The notes under the pieces are model-generated. The model did no database searches. It had not been told where the DNA came from and saw only the letters and a list, made by a program, of their open reading frames with translations. From positions 42,184,927-42,248,926 of the forward strand of contig CM055101.1 in NCBI GenBank assembly GCA_029204225.1: DNA of 64,000 nucleotides, in the 5' to 3' direction. Shown here in pieces: positions 1 to 12,900 of the stretch. Position 1 is the stretch's first letter. Each line of letters begins with the position of its first letter. Source of the stretch: Diphasiastrum complanatum (taxonomy: Eukaryota > Streptophyta > Lycopodiopsida > Lycopodiales > Lycopodiaceae). Both the position numbers and the translations under genes were made by a program.

Positions 1-812
1 TAGCAGCCTACAAGTAGCCTAGGAGGAGTTTAAAGAACTGTTTTTGAAACTGCTGCAGGCCCTTCACTGTTTTCTTTGTCATTATGTTTCTATGGCTATA
101 CTAAAAGGTTCAGGAGATAAGCCATCATTTCCCACATTCATCAGTTGCAGGGAGAAAAGAAAATCCTCGCTATATTCTTGTAAGAACATGGTTTCTGAGT
201 CATAGCCAGAGAGAGTGGATACTAGGCGCACATGAACATATATTATTCCTTTACTATGTTGGAGCTTACAGATTGGAGATCACATGATAGTGAATTATGT
301 GGGGTAAAACAAGCAGAATACAGACTGTTTGATTAATCTCAGCAATTTACAATTTAGTCAGGTTGTCCACAAAGAAACTTCTCTAAGTACTTTTTGGAAG
401 AGATAAAGCTAACACAAGCTAAAACAACTGAGCCCAGCCCTCTGTCAATATAAAATAACAAACTTTCCTTCAAGGACAGACAGAGACCAGAGAATACTAG
501 GCATTGTTAATTTAGAACCAACAAGGCCAACCAATGCATCTGCATAACCAGACACAGGCAAGCAGCCTATCAGCATAAGTGTCATTCAAATTCTCCAAAG
601 TGAGATAGAGACTAAAGATTCTCTGCATAGTTTATTTATTGCTGCAAAGCCTCACGCTGAAGCAAACACTAAGCCAAATTGAGCAAGTGTCTCTTCTTTG
701 TATCATGAGCATCGACATTATTTCAATTTTTACAATACTAATGATCTAGCATACATGCATTTAACAACTTTGGTCTTGCATCTCATTCTGGGGCACACAA
801 ACACATACACAC
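1..812. other. No exon recognised; probably RecA intron
   Basis: This lies downstream of the 813-959 exon in gene orientation and starts with its GTGTGT donor. Neither strand shows the expected next RecA exon (GGNALKFYAS-type sequence), an RNA gene or a clear repeat. Confidence 0.6.
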
Positions 813-959
813 CTGATTGATGAAGATAAGAATTGTTTGTGAACGTGATAATGAGTGGGTCAACTTGCGGAGAGCTTGACTCATAAGACGGGCAAGTACA
901 GCCATATGAGATTCACCCATTTCCCCTTCTAGTTCTGTTCGAGGCACCAACGCAGCCAC
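813..959 (-). CDS. RECA: RecA exon with L1 region
   Basis: 147 bp, exactly 49 codons, with AG acceptor at 961-960 and CAG|GTGTGT donor at 812. It codes [20 protein letters not shown], then [17 protein letters not shown] and ends ILIFINQ. It follows directly in phase from the VDS end of the previous exon. The next part of RecA, expected to begin with Ile/Val-Arg-Ser-Lys, was not found in 1-812. Confidence 0.92.
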
Positions 960-3900
960 CTACCAGATCACGTACTGACATCTTTTAGGCAACCAGGAGC
1001 ATACTTCACACATTAAACCCGGCACTCTATGAATGATTATATTATGTTCATACGAAATTAGTAAAGTTGAACGGATCTTTTTCCTTTGTGAGTTCCATAA
1101 TGATCAAGACAAGTTTCGTTCTCCTCTCAAACTATACAGAAGCACCACAAACATGCACCTAGGGTTTTGGTTCCAGAAGCTTGTATTTGCCAACTTTCGA
1201 AAGCATAACAGAATCATGAATGTAACAACCCAAAAAGTAAAACTGACTCCAACCAACTTACACTATCCACGACTATGACATCGACTGATCCACTCCGGAC
1301 AAATGTATCTGTGACGGCAAGAGCTTGCTCTCCACAATCTGGCTGAGCAACTAGCAAATTTTCCGTCCGTACACCAATAGCCTCTGCAAGTGATGCATCT
1401 AGTGCATGCTCTGCATCAACGAAGACACAGTAACCTGCATTCCAAAGAACGTAGTGTAGATGCTGGGAATTTAAGGAAATACAATATGTAGCCAAAACCC
1501 TCATAAGCCAAAGAATGCACTCTCTTACTGATTAGTTTGCATGACTTGTTCAGACATACCCTTTGAAAATGAAAGATGCATTGATAGTTACAAACACCAT
1601 AAAATGGCTTGAGGACTGCATGCACTAAAATCAAATGAAAGTAGTTTACTCAAATGAACTAATGCATTTCCAAGAATGTTTCCAGTAACCTAATCACAAT
1701 GAACATGAAAGGTCCTGCTGTAAAGCGGCATTTGGGTTTGAACCTGTTCAGAATCAACTCAATCACAAACTGAGATATCAATCCATTTTGGAAAATGTTA
1801 ATGTGTCTATTACCAACATTCTGATTTCTATTCAAAAAAACCTCAAATTGCGAAATGGAATTTCTCACATTGCTTACCCTATAATTGCATTATTCTTTTT
1901 TTCTAGTATGAGTAGCATCACATAGTACCTCACGCTCCGCTGGAACTACAAAAGTAAGTTCACTATGAACTTCTGCAGTCGTTTTCATTCATTTCTTCAT
2001 ATAAACTTCTGAAAGAAAGCATTCCTGGCTTCGACTAACTTATGGACCTCCGATGTGCGCCCAACAAGGACCCGTAATTTTGATTGACACACATGGTATG
2101 CTTGCATTATCTAGTCACCATATGGTTGCATCCATCTTATATTGATGTGAATAAATTTTGCATGTCACTTCCATTTGCATTTTACATACAAGAACTGTTC
2201 CAAATCCTATTTTACATGGCTCCTAATTTGGGCCCTAATATTTGAATTCTTATATTTCCCTCCAAGTTAGTTGAAGGGAGGTAGCTTTTGGTTAGTACAT
2301 AGTTCCCTGTGGTACCGCCGGTACCATAATGGTGGTACCGCCAGTACGGTACCACCCTGTAGAATGCGGTACCAGGGCGGTACCACAATATATTATTTTA
2401 TTTATTTTTTTTAAATTTTTTCCTAATATTGTTTAATGCTGTACCTGCCCAAAAAAAGCCAAAAGATATTGTCTTAGCTATATATTTACCCTGAAATGGA
2501 CTACTCTCATCAACAGCTTCAAGCTGATACCCATATTACCCACTAAAATAAAATCAACAATATATATATATTAAAAAAAGATTCAATATTAAATAATAAT
2601 AAAAATTTATTATATTATGGTACCGCGGTACCTGTATCCGCGGTACCCGGTACGCGGAACCTAAGGGTTAGTATAATTAGCCACTGGGGCTCCTCATTTG
2701 GTAGCTTATGATTTTGGAGACTTCTCTTGATATTGCCAAGTTAGGGCTTTGTTTGAATTTCTATTGATTCTCAAGTAGAGAACCTTCAAGAGCTATTTTA
2801 ATGTGTCTATTTGGATGTTTTTCATGTTGTATGTGATTTGAGTCCTTGACTTGGTATTAGAGCACTTTCTTGCGTAGATTTCAACTTTTTGGAGAATGGC
2901 CCTACTTCAAGCCAACGTTGGTGACATGTTCACTTGCTGAATTTATTTTCACTACTATTGGAGGGTGCCACCCTACTTCACTCATCTTTTTGAAACATTG
3001 ACAACTTCTCCTTGGCTGGTGCCCTACCTTATGTGGTTCTATTCAACATTAGGGCATTTTTCTTGGTTGGCACCCTACCAAAAGACGACTTTGGCGACTG
3101 ATTTTCCATCTATCATTTGTCGGATTTCTTTCACTTTTTGGTAGTAGTACCACCATCTTCTTGGCAGGTGTCCTACCTTGTGTGGGTCTCTTCACCATTG
3201 GAATCTTCTTCTTGATTGGCACCCTACTGCTTCAAGTTGGTGATGCCTTCTTCACAACTTACTTGCTGGATTTTTTGCCACTGTTGGGCAGCTATCTTCC
3301 CTATGTGGTGGCCATTTTGCCATCTCTTGTTTGCTGGATTTTCACACTATTGGGCAGTGCTTCTACCTACTTGGCGACCTATTTGGTGACATTTTGACAG
3401 CTTCTTAACCAGCTATTGCTTGCTAGAATTTTCATTGGGCAGCACTTCTTCCTACTTGGCACCATATTTGGTGGACATTTTGATAGCCTCTCCGCCACCC
3501 ATGGCTTTCTGAATTTTGTCACACTTGGGCAGCTGTCTTCCTTGGTGCTCTACTTGGTGGACATTTTGGTAGCTTTTTCACCACCTATCACTTGCTGCAT
3601 TTTCTTAGGTGGGAGAAGTTATATGTAAAATTGTCTAAGTGTGGATTTCTTTTGTAAAGGCTTACCTTATCTTGAACATCATGTCACCTCTCGAGGAATT
3701 GAGATTCCTTATGATAAGATAAAGACTATATTGGAATGGCCAGAACCTAAAATTGTAAGACAATTAAAACGTTTTTTAGTTGAACACAGTTTTGGGAAAC
3801 ATAGCCCCCTCGGGAAACAAGAAACAGGATACGGGCAAATGATACACATCATATGACATATAATCTAAAATCGAGATACTGTAGAAAATCCTTGTAGCAA

Positions 3901-6900
3901 AAGTTCAGAGAAAAACTAAAAAAAACGTTCCCCAACGAAAGGCGTTCTGGGAAACGACCGTTTCCCAGGAGGTATTTCCCATGTTCGGGGAAATGAGATA
4001 TGCTGGGAAACACGTTTTCCCAATACTATGATATTGAAGATTATGCTCAGATTGTTGCACCCCTCAATAGTTTTTTGAAAGAGATGCTCAGGTGTTTTGA
4101 AAGAGAAGAAAAGTAAGAAAGGTAAGATTGGTCCTATTGAGTGGAATGAAGAATTAGAAAAGAGTTCTCAGAAACTGAAGAACCTAAATGCTTCTACTCC
4201 CGTGTTGCATATTGCAAATTTTGACAAACATTCGTCATTAGAGCCATTCTACTACAAGACAATGTGCCAATTGCCTTTGAAAGCAAAAAGTAAAAAAAAC
4301 TCTTCGCTGTAATCTATGCTCTTGTCAAATAATGGGAAACTTTGTGTACCTATTCATTTGCATAGATCATAAACCTCTTAAGTATTTCTATAATCAGTCA
4401 AATCTTAGACGTAGAAAAGCTCAATGGGCTGAGGCTATGCAAGAATTTGACCTAAAAGGTTTGGTAGACACGTTGTGGATGCGCTTAATCAGATAGGCAA
4501 AATCAACTAGTTGTCTTTCAACAAACTTTCCATAGATTTTTACCTCTCACTAATGGGACTCTGTCGTGAAGGTAAATACTTTGTTCACATTTGACAAAAA
4601 GTTGAGTCTAGTGTTATGCACATTGGAAAATCTGGGATTGATAGCACCCAATACAATGATGAGAAGGTAAAAGTAGAGTCCTTTTTTCAATCAAAATGGA
4701 CTTATTCAAAAATGGAAAACTTTGTGTAGTAATGATGTCTCGATTAAAACCAAACTCTTGTATGAATGCCATGATATGCCATGTGCGAGACATCTGAGAG
4801 ATATGAAGAACATTATATTTAGGTCAAAAGGACTTTTATTGGCCAAAGATGAAACCTATTGTGGAATCCTATGTTATTAGATGGAAACAATGTCACCTTA
4901 CGAAAGTTGAACGGCAAAAAGCTAGTTACATCCTTTGGAAATCATTGATAAGAGATAAGAGGTGGGATAACATCTCAATGGATTTTGCAGTTGGATTACC
5001 TTGAACGCAAAAAGGAAATGACACTATTTGGGTAGACATGGATCGACTTACTAAGCTAGCTTCATTCAGTCCAACTAAGGCAACAACCACGTTTGTTTAG
5101 GCTCTACGGGGGCCTAGTCACATCATAAGGGATTACGATCCAAAATTCATAGGTCACTTTTGGTCGGCAGTGTTTCAAAGGCTTGAAACTTTGCTTCGTT
5201 TCAATTCTTCTGATCATCCAAAATCCAATGGTCAAACGGAAAGAATAAATCAAACTATGGAGGATATGCTTCATGCATATGTCTCGAATAAGCAATCTCA
5301 TTGAATAGGGTACCTACCTCCCTTTGATTGGGTTTGCTTGTAATAGTCGTACGAATTCGACTACAGATTATAGCCCATTCATGCTTATCTATGAATTCCA
5401 ACCAAGATCACCTATCAATGTTGAAAAGTTGTGAACCTCCATGGTTGCCACGTGTCATGATCTAGGTGTGCACATGGCTTGGAGTCTCTCTCCTTGGAGG
5501 TATACAAGGGGAGGAGGACTCATTGGCCATCCATTCTGTCTACCTAGGAGGAGGTGGATGGAGAGCGTGTGCATGGCCAGGATGTATGCTAGCTTGGGGC
5601 GAGAGATGGCTGAGAGCCTAGGCGGTGGTATGGGACGCCGTCTAGGATGGAAGTCGGATCCCGCTTGATACGGTCACAGGCCAGGGCACGGAGGGTGGAC
5701 CCGGATTAGGTCCTACGGCAGGGTGGAACGTGAATCGTTCGGTCTCTTGAGGTTAACCGGCCCCTGGAGGTTTGCAGTAAGAAGTAGATTGTAACATATG
5801 GTATCAGAGCCACTGCATGCTAAAAGCAGGTGCGTTGATCCGTAGTAGTTTTCTTGTAAGTTTCGGTGCTTTTGACGGAATCCAAAACGGGCTTGAAATG
5901 CATTTTTTATGCACTTTTGTGTGTAGTCCTTCTTCGCTGTTTTTGGTCTTTTTTGGATGAAATTTTTCAAAAAAAAGGCAGCAGGGCCCTTAGTACCCTG
6001 CCACGTGGCACTGTCCACACCTGGACAGGTGGCAGAAGAGAGCGGTTCCTAATTCCGCTCAGATCCAAGGCACAGGGTCTGTATTTTGGAGGGCCCCCGG
6101 CATTAAAAAACTATCTTTCCGCTAACTGTCCAGCGTAGGTTCTTCAACGATGGACTCTCCGCCACGTGGCACTGTCCAGAGACGGACAGGTGGCAGAGTA
6201 TTGCACGTACCAGTTCCGCGGACCCCCGACTCTTCAAAATTTGGTTTTTATCCCTGTCCCGATGGTTTGCAGCGAAGGGAAGCTGTCAAAACCCAGGGAT
6301 TAGGAAAAAAAAGAAAAAAGGAGGGGGGGAAGGGGTGATTTGGCAGCCAACTGGCAGGAGAGCTGCTTGGTGGCCAAGATAGATTATGTGGACAGGGCTA
6401 GGTGGCAAGGTAAGCCCACTTGGCAGGCTGTAGGTAAGCATGGAGAGGGAGGTATGCCTCTCCTATGCATGAGTTTTTTTTGAGAAGAAGAGGTGGAGGT
6501 GGTGGTGCATCCTACCCTTTGCTCTCTCTTATTCCTTATGGCAGCCATGGGCAATACCATTTGGTTTGTGAAGAGACAACAAGAGTAGCCTTGTATCTAC
6601 CTTCCTTGAGTAGCTTTTGATTCTCTTCTATCATCTCTTTCTTAATTCACCTCTCTTCCTCTTCAAAAATGGATCCTAATCCTACCACACAACCTATGTC
6701 CCCTGCTAAGGAAGTTACTGTATCTACCGTAGATCCTGATACCTTGTTGCTTGCAATTAACAATATACAGCAACAGATTGTTGATATGCAAGCTTGATTA
6801 CGTAGCCAAACATTAACAAAACATCAGAAGAATAATTTGTCGCAAATAGCTAGACAAATTATTAGTTGCGAATGATTCGCGAAGAGCTAGACTGAGCTCG

Positions 6901-9900
6901 ACTGATAATCAGTCGAGAATTAGTCACGAAAGGCAAGACTAAATATTAGTCGTCAACAGCTAGACTAATAATAATTCGCTAAGAACAGATTCCTAGATGG
7001 AGCAATAAGAGAGTCAGACAGAATGAAGAAAAGCATAGCAATATCGACACAAATCTAAACATAGAAAACAACAGAGCTGTTATCAGATTAAGTATAGCAA
7101 AATATACATGTCAATAATGCTATGGAGCACAAGACAATAGCGGACGAAACCGCGTGCTCTACAAAGCTAATTCAATCTGTAAAAGGAATGAACCTATTAC
7201 TGACAATACAAAAGAATCAATGCGCAAGGCATCTACTTCGTCTATTTGTTGGGGAAAAGAAGGATAGAACCCCGGAGTCGGTCTTGCAATGGTTGGATCG
7301 ATGGAATTCGCACTTTTCCATGCACGATTCATCCGCGGATAACAAGATCAATCTTGTCGTCATACCTGCGAAGTAAAGCATTTACCTGGTGGCAAGATGT
7401 AAGGGGTAAGCCTGAAGTTCCTAGAATTAAGAAGATTTTTGTAAGGCCTTTAAGGCGGCCTTCCTTCCTATTCTTGATGATTTTGAATTTTACCGTCAAT
7501 ATGCAACGATCCATATGGGGAACCGGCCCCTGGATCAGTATTTACAAGAGTTTCAGGAAGTCTATTCTCATTTTGCAACTAGAATAGATCCTTTACTAGG
7601 AAAGTTGCATTTTATACTTGGGTTGCCAAGAGACTATCAGCCAGAGGTCAGGAGGAACCAACCTCTTGCCCTCGAGGATGTTGTTCGCTTCGCCAGAATA
7701 TACGATGATACTCGTATGATGGCTAAGCCTGAGACTGGTGTCTTGCCCGACGTAAAGGGTAAGAAGCCTTTCTTTCCAAAGAAATCGAAAGATAAGACGA
7801 AAGTTGGGTCTTCAGGTTCGGGGAAGTCAAAGAAAAGATCTACCTTGGATTTGAAAGCCAGCTTAGATTGCATGGAACCAGGTCATGTCGCGAAGGAATG
7901 TCCAAAGAAACGGAAGGCTAAAGGGGCATCTTTTAAGACGCCAGGTAACTCTAGCATATCTAGTGTAGATCTTTCCTTTGCTGGTAATTCTGTGTGCGAG
8001 CATTGTTGTTTTAACATGGCTGTTTTTGGCCCTCATGACCTCATTCGGATGAAGGGGGTTGTGGGCGGCCAAGCCGTAACAGTTTTATTTGACGATGGTT
8101 CCACACATAATTCTATTAACGCTAATTTGTTGCAGAAGCTAAAGGTGGAAACAAGACAAAGTGACCACCGATACATAGTGAAGCTGGCAACAGGAGCGGA
8201 AAGCCAAGTATGGGACCGGATAGTCCCACGTCTACCAATTGAGATTCAAGCCTATAAAGATAATTTAGACTTTCACATTATGAATCTAGATAGGGTAGAT
8301 GTCATACTTGGTAAGGAGTGGTTCTATGAGAGGAACGAGTCTATGAAGAAAAACTATGTAACTCACAGTTTGTCGTTCTTACATAACGAGCACTCATAGA
8401 ATTAAAAGGAAATGTTGATATTTCTACTCCGTATATGCTTTTTGCCTTGGAAACAGTTAAATGTATGGATGTTGTCAGTTGCAGTTCTTATTTATGTTGG
8501 TTAAAAGATTTTACTTACCATGAAGAACGTAGTTTGCAATTTTACAATCTCCAAATCTTAATTGCCCGTTCCAGAACGGAACGCGGCTTCTGAACTTGCT
8601 CAGCTTTTGAAAAGTTGTTCAGGTTGTTTGGTTTGCCAAATGACATTGTTAGTGATCGAGATCCAAAGTTCACTGGCAAATTCTAGCAAGTGGTCTTTGA
8701 GAAATTAGAGACCACCTTAAGTTTGGGGTCATCAGATCATCTTGAATCGGATGGTCAGACAGAGAGAACGAACCAGTCTATGGAAGATATGGTTCGGGCA
8801 TATGTTTCTAGAAGACAGTCAGATTGGGAAAGGTACCTTTCAATGATTGAGTTTGCGTATAACAGCGCAAAGCACTCCGCGACGGGTTTTAGTCCATTTT
8901 CTCTAATGTATGGTTTCCAGCCTAGGGCTCCCATTTCAATGGGCCTCAAAGGCGTCAAGGTTAAGGTAGCAATAGATTTCCTGCATGATATGCAAGAAAT
9001 GTTGCTTGTTGCTCGTGAGAACGTAAAAACGGCTCAAGATAGAGCCCAGTTTTACGCTAATCAAAAGCGACATGCTATGCAGGGCCATTCTGTATAGTAA
9101 GGAAACTCCATCGGAATGCCTATCAGCAAGAGCTGCCTCAAGGTGTTAAGGTTCATCCAGTTTTTCACATTAGTCGTTTAAAGGAACGACTTGGTGAAAA
9201 GGATGACTTGTTGATACTTCAGGAGGACTTAGTTCGGCTGGAGGACCTGACGTCCTTTGTGCCAACGGAACCGCAGGCCATTGTTGATGTACGTCAACGT
9301 GGGCTCAGAAACCAACAAGTAATTGAGTTCTTGGTTCGTTGGAAAGGAAGTTCTGAGGATGATGATACTTGGGAAAAGGAACATGACCTTAAATTGAGGT
9401 TCCCTGATTTTCTTCCTTAGATAAAGAATTTTTTAAGGAAGAGGGAATGTTAGGGACCCAACTCCCTTGGGTCCCAATCCTAAACTTGAGACTGGACGAT
9501 GACTAGGCCTGTAAACTTGACCAGTGACTCGTGAACTTGCATGGTTGCCACGTGTCATGATCTAGGTGTGCACATGGCTTGGAGTCTCTCTCCTTGGAGG
9601 TATACAAGGGGAGGAGGACTCATTGGCCATCCATTGATGGAGAGCGTGTGCACGGCCAGGATGTATGCTAGCTTGGGACAGGAGATGGCTGAGAGCCTAG
9701 GCGGTGGTATGGGACGCCGTCTAGGATGGAAGTCGGATCCCGCTTGATACGGTCACAGGCCAGGGCACGGAGGGTGGACCCGGATTAGTTCCTATGACAG
9801 GGTGGAACGTGAATCGTTCGGTCTCTTGAGGTTAACCGGCACCTGAAGGTTTGCAGTAAGAAGTAGATTGTAACAATTGAGTTCCAAAAGGTGGCCGATT

Positions 9901-12900
9901 TCTTGTATGGCATGCAAGAAACGCTTCAATTAGCTAAAGAGAATGTATGTAGTGCCTAGGATCATCCACAACATTACACTAATTTACATTGAACTCCTCG
10001 AGAATTTCAAGAAAGTGACTGGGTATTACTTGCATATACCTACACATTCTAAAGTTATAGGGAATTGAAATGCATTATGGACTAGGTATTGGGGATGTTT
10101 TCAAATATTTAGAATCGGATATTTAGCTTATCAGTTGAAACGCCTCAAAGGAATCAGAGTTCATCCCAATTCTATGTGAGGTGACTTAAGTTGAGCTTAC
10201 ACGAGGGAGATGTCGTGGGATCAATGGAGGACTTGGGTTTTGTTGACCATTCTTCTTCACAAACTCCGTTAGTAACTAAGAGAGTTTTAGACCGTAGAGA
10301 AAAGAGATTGAGAAATTGTCTTGGTATTGAACACTTGGTAAAGAAAGAACTAAATAGGATGACTCTCGGGAGTGTACTAACAATTTAGAGAGACATTTCC
10401 ATAACTTCCATTTCTGAGGATGGAAATGTTCTTAAAGGTGGAAAAACGTTATGTCCGTAGTTATGGACTACCAACCTCCATCACGGGTTAGGAAGCCCCA
10501 GTGGTGAATGAGAAAGTTTCAACAGTTCAGGATTCTAATATAGTATTGGTTATACTTGAAAGTTGAGTTAAAGACCTTGTGAACCCCATTACATGGAGAC
10601 TGCAACACTTCACGATAGCCTACTTGATTGGAGCAATTGCATGAAAATCCTAGGGACTCGTAGAGGGAGGGACTTGTAGAGGGGGTTCGCCTTCTAAGGG
10701 CTCATTCTAGCTATTTGACTCTTGGTAAGACTTCAGCTTTTGTGGATTCCTTAGGAGACAAGGCTTCTCTTAGCACAGGGTCTTTCACAATCTATGGTTG
10801 GTGGTTACGTGTTGCAAGATGTCTTGTTTCCTGTTGATCATTACCCTGAATCCAATTTGTGAACCCAATGCATCAACCCGTCTATGGAAGATGCTCGAGA
10901 GAGAATGTCTCCAAGAAAAACACCACCCCTACCAATGATTGAGTTGGAACGTTGTGTATGAGAGTACAAAACCTTCTTCCCTAGATTTAGTCTTTTCATG
11001 CTTATCTACAAATTTCAGCCATGTTCTCCAATTCCGTCGATGTCAAAGGTCTACCAAGTTCTTGTTGGATATGCAAAAATGGTGCAGTTAGCAAAGGACA
11101 GTATAAAAAAAAGGTCATGATCAAGCATCATACTAACCAAAGTCAAGCACGTAGAGAGCTTCAAAGTTGGAGTCTGGAGATTAGGTGTCTTTGAGGCTTC
11201 CATGAATCTAAAGTATTTCAAACATGTACATATCATAAAATATTTGCTTGGTATGATGCCCCATTAGGATGTGAAGAAACGTAATTGGGTAGCTTGGTAA
11301 TCAAAGCTTCCTTCAAGAGTAAGAGTGCATCTTGCATTCCACATAAGTTCATTGAAGGAACTTCTTGGTGGACCAACTTAATGTAGGAAAGCAAGAGTCA
11401 AGTCACCAAGATCTAGTTATCAATCAATCTCCACAGAAAACAAGAGAAAAGAGGCTGGGCGCCCAACTCTAAGAGAGAGAGAGAGAAAACAGCAACAAGA
11501 GCAATGGAGAGCAATGCTTAGCCAAACTGTAAAAATGGAATACACAATGAGCATCTAAGTACTCTACTTGGATGTGGCCAAATGCCACCAAACCCTAAGG
11601 TTAACCACTTACTAAATGTAGGGCACCCCCAAAAGTCAAGATAGGGCCCCTAAACAAAATTAGACCCCTAAGGACCCACGAGTCAGTACATGACCAAAAT
11701 TGGGTCCAACTGAACTTAAGACAAACTTAAGATGGCCTAAATAACTAAATACCCATGGTTACACAAATCTCGACCTTTTGGGTCAAAGTAACCTATGGAT
11801 TAACTTTAGCATAGTCATTTATTTCTAACACCCTCCTTAAATGACAATGCAAAAACTGAAATCTTCACTATGTAACAAAACCAACACGTGGTATCAAATT
11901 TAAAACTTTGCATAAAGCTTCAAATCTGACTCTAGGCAACGCCTTAGTGAAGAGGTCCGCAATATTATCCTCCGTAGGACAATATTCAAGTAAAATGTCG
12001 CCATCATGAAGTCTCTCCCGAACAAAGTGATAATGGATCTCGATGTGCTTCGTCCTCGCATGAAAAACAGGATTCCGTGCAATGGCAATAGCACTTTGAA
12101 TATCACTCAAGATAAGAGTGGCTGAGGGCTCGCCAAACTTCATGTCAACAAGTAGTCTTCTCAGCCATAAACACTCTGTTGTGGCTGAAAATATCGCTCT
12201 ATATTCTACCTCACTAGAAGAAGTAGCAACAGTGGGCTGCTTTTTACTTGACCACGAAATTGCAGAATTTTCATAGAAAAAGCAATGTCCACTTGCAGAG
12301 CGTCTAGTGTCTTGATCTCCACCCCAATCCGAGTCACTAAAACCAACCAAACATGCATCATCACAAGCAGGAAAAACCAATCCATGACTTCTTGTTCCTT
12401 GAAGATATCGAAAGATCCTCTTCAACGCTTTCCAATGTGATGTCATCGGGGCATGCATGAATTGACTCATGAGTGAGACACTATAAGAAATGTCCGGTCT
12501 TGAATTACATAGGTAAATGAGACAGCCAATAGCTTGACAATATAAAGTAGTGTCAAATGATTCACCATCACCTTGACTACTTAATTTCAGACCTGTCTCC
12601 ATAGGTGTAGCAGTCTCCAATTGCCTTCTTCCCATGAGGAAGATCAACAAGATCCCAAATCTGGTTCTTCATAAGTGAGTCATACTCATCTTGCATTGCA
12701 TCCTCCCAACATTTTACTCCCTTGGCCTGCTCATAGAAAACAGGTTCTTCTGCAACACCTCCATGAGATGTAAGAGCAAAATCTGAAAAATCAGCATAGT
12801 CCACTGATTTTGTAGAGGCACGTGTCTTTCCATCAAAAAATGAACTTACTTTGTTGTCCCGCAAAGTCGACAACAGCCACCGTGGGACTGTTTTGGGCTG

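Larger units (their letters stand above)
5431..9875 (+). mobile_element. Ty3/gypsy chromovirus-type element, broken
   Basis: It is inserted in the integrase region of the older gypsy. The partial 5' LTR is 5431-5796 and the full 3' LTR is 9448-9875 (TGTTAGGG...GTAACA); about nine substitutions over roughly 340 aligned bases suggest moderate youth. The primer site TGGTATCAGAGCC lies at 5799-5811. Parts seen are gag with a CxxxGHxxxEC-type knuckle (about 7515-7930), an aspartic-protease-like region with [11 protein letters not shown] (8080-8120), an integrase part (8690-9090) and a chromodomain with FLVRWKG (9208-9420). The element is broken, with several breaks. Confidence 0.8.
2205..10450 (+). 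mobile_element. Old Ty3/gypsy element with nested insertions
   Basis: An LTR-like start at about 2205-2850 (shared with 22140-22300) is followed by a tRNA-Met-type primer site TGGTATTAGAGCA (2852-2864), a repetitive leader, then RT/RNase H and integrase pieces (about 3640-5430). The integrase tail and chromodomain-side pieces reappear at 9876-10400, after a younger gypsy insertion. It is old and heavily broken, with many breaks. Joining the LTR and coding parts into one element is inferred from order only. Confidence 0.6.

Noticed and set aside
813-1434. Bacterial contamination explaining RecA
   Set aside because: The exons are split by GT/AG introns in phase and lie among plant retroelements.
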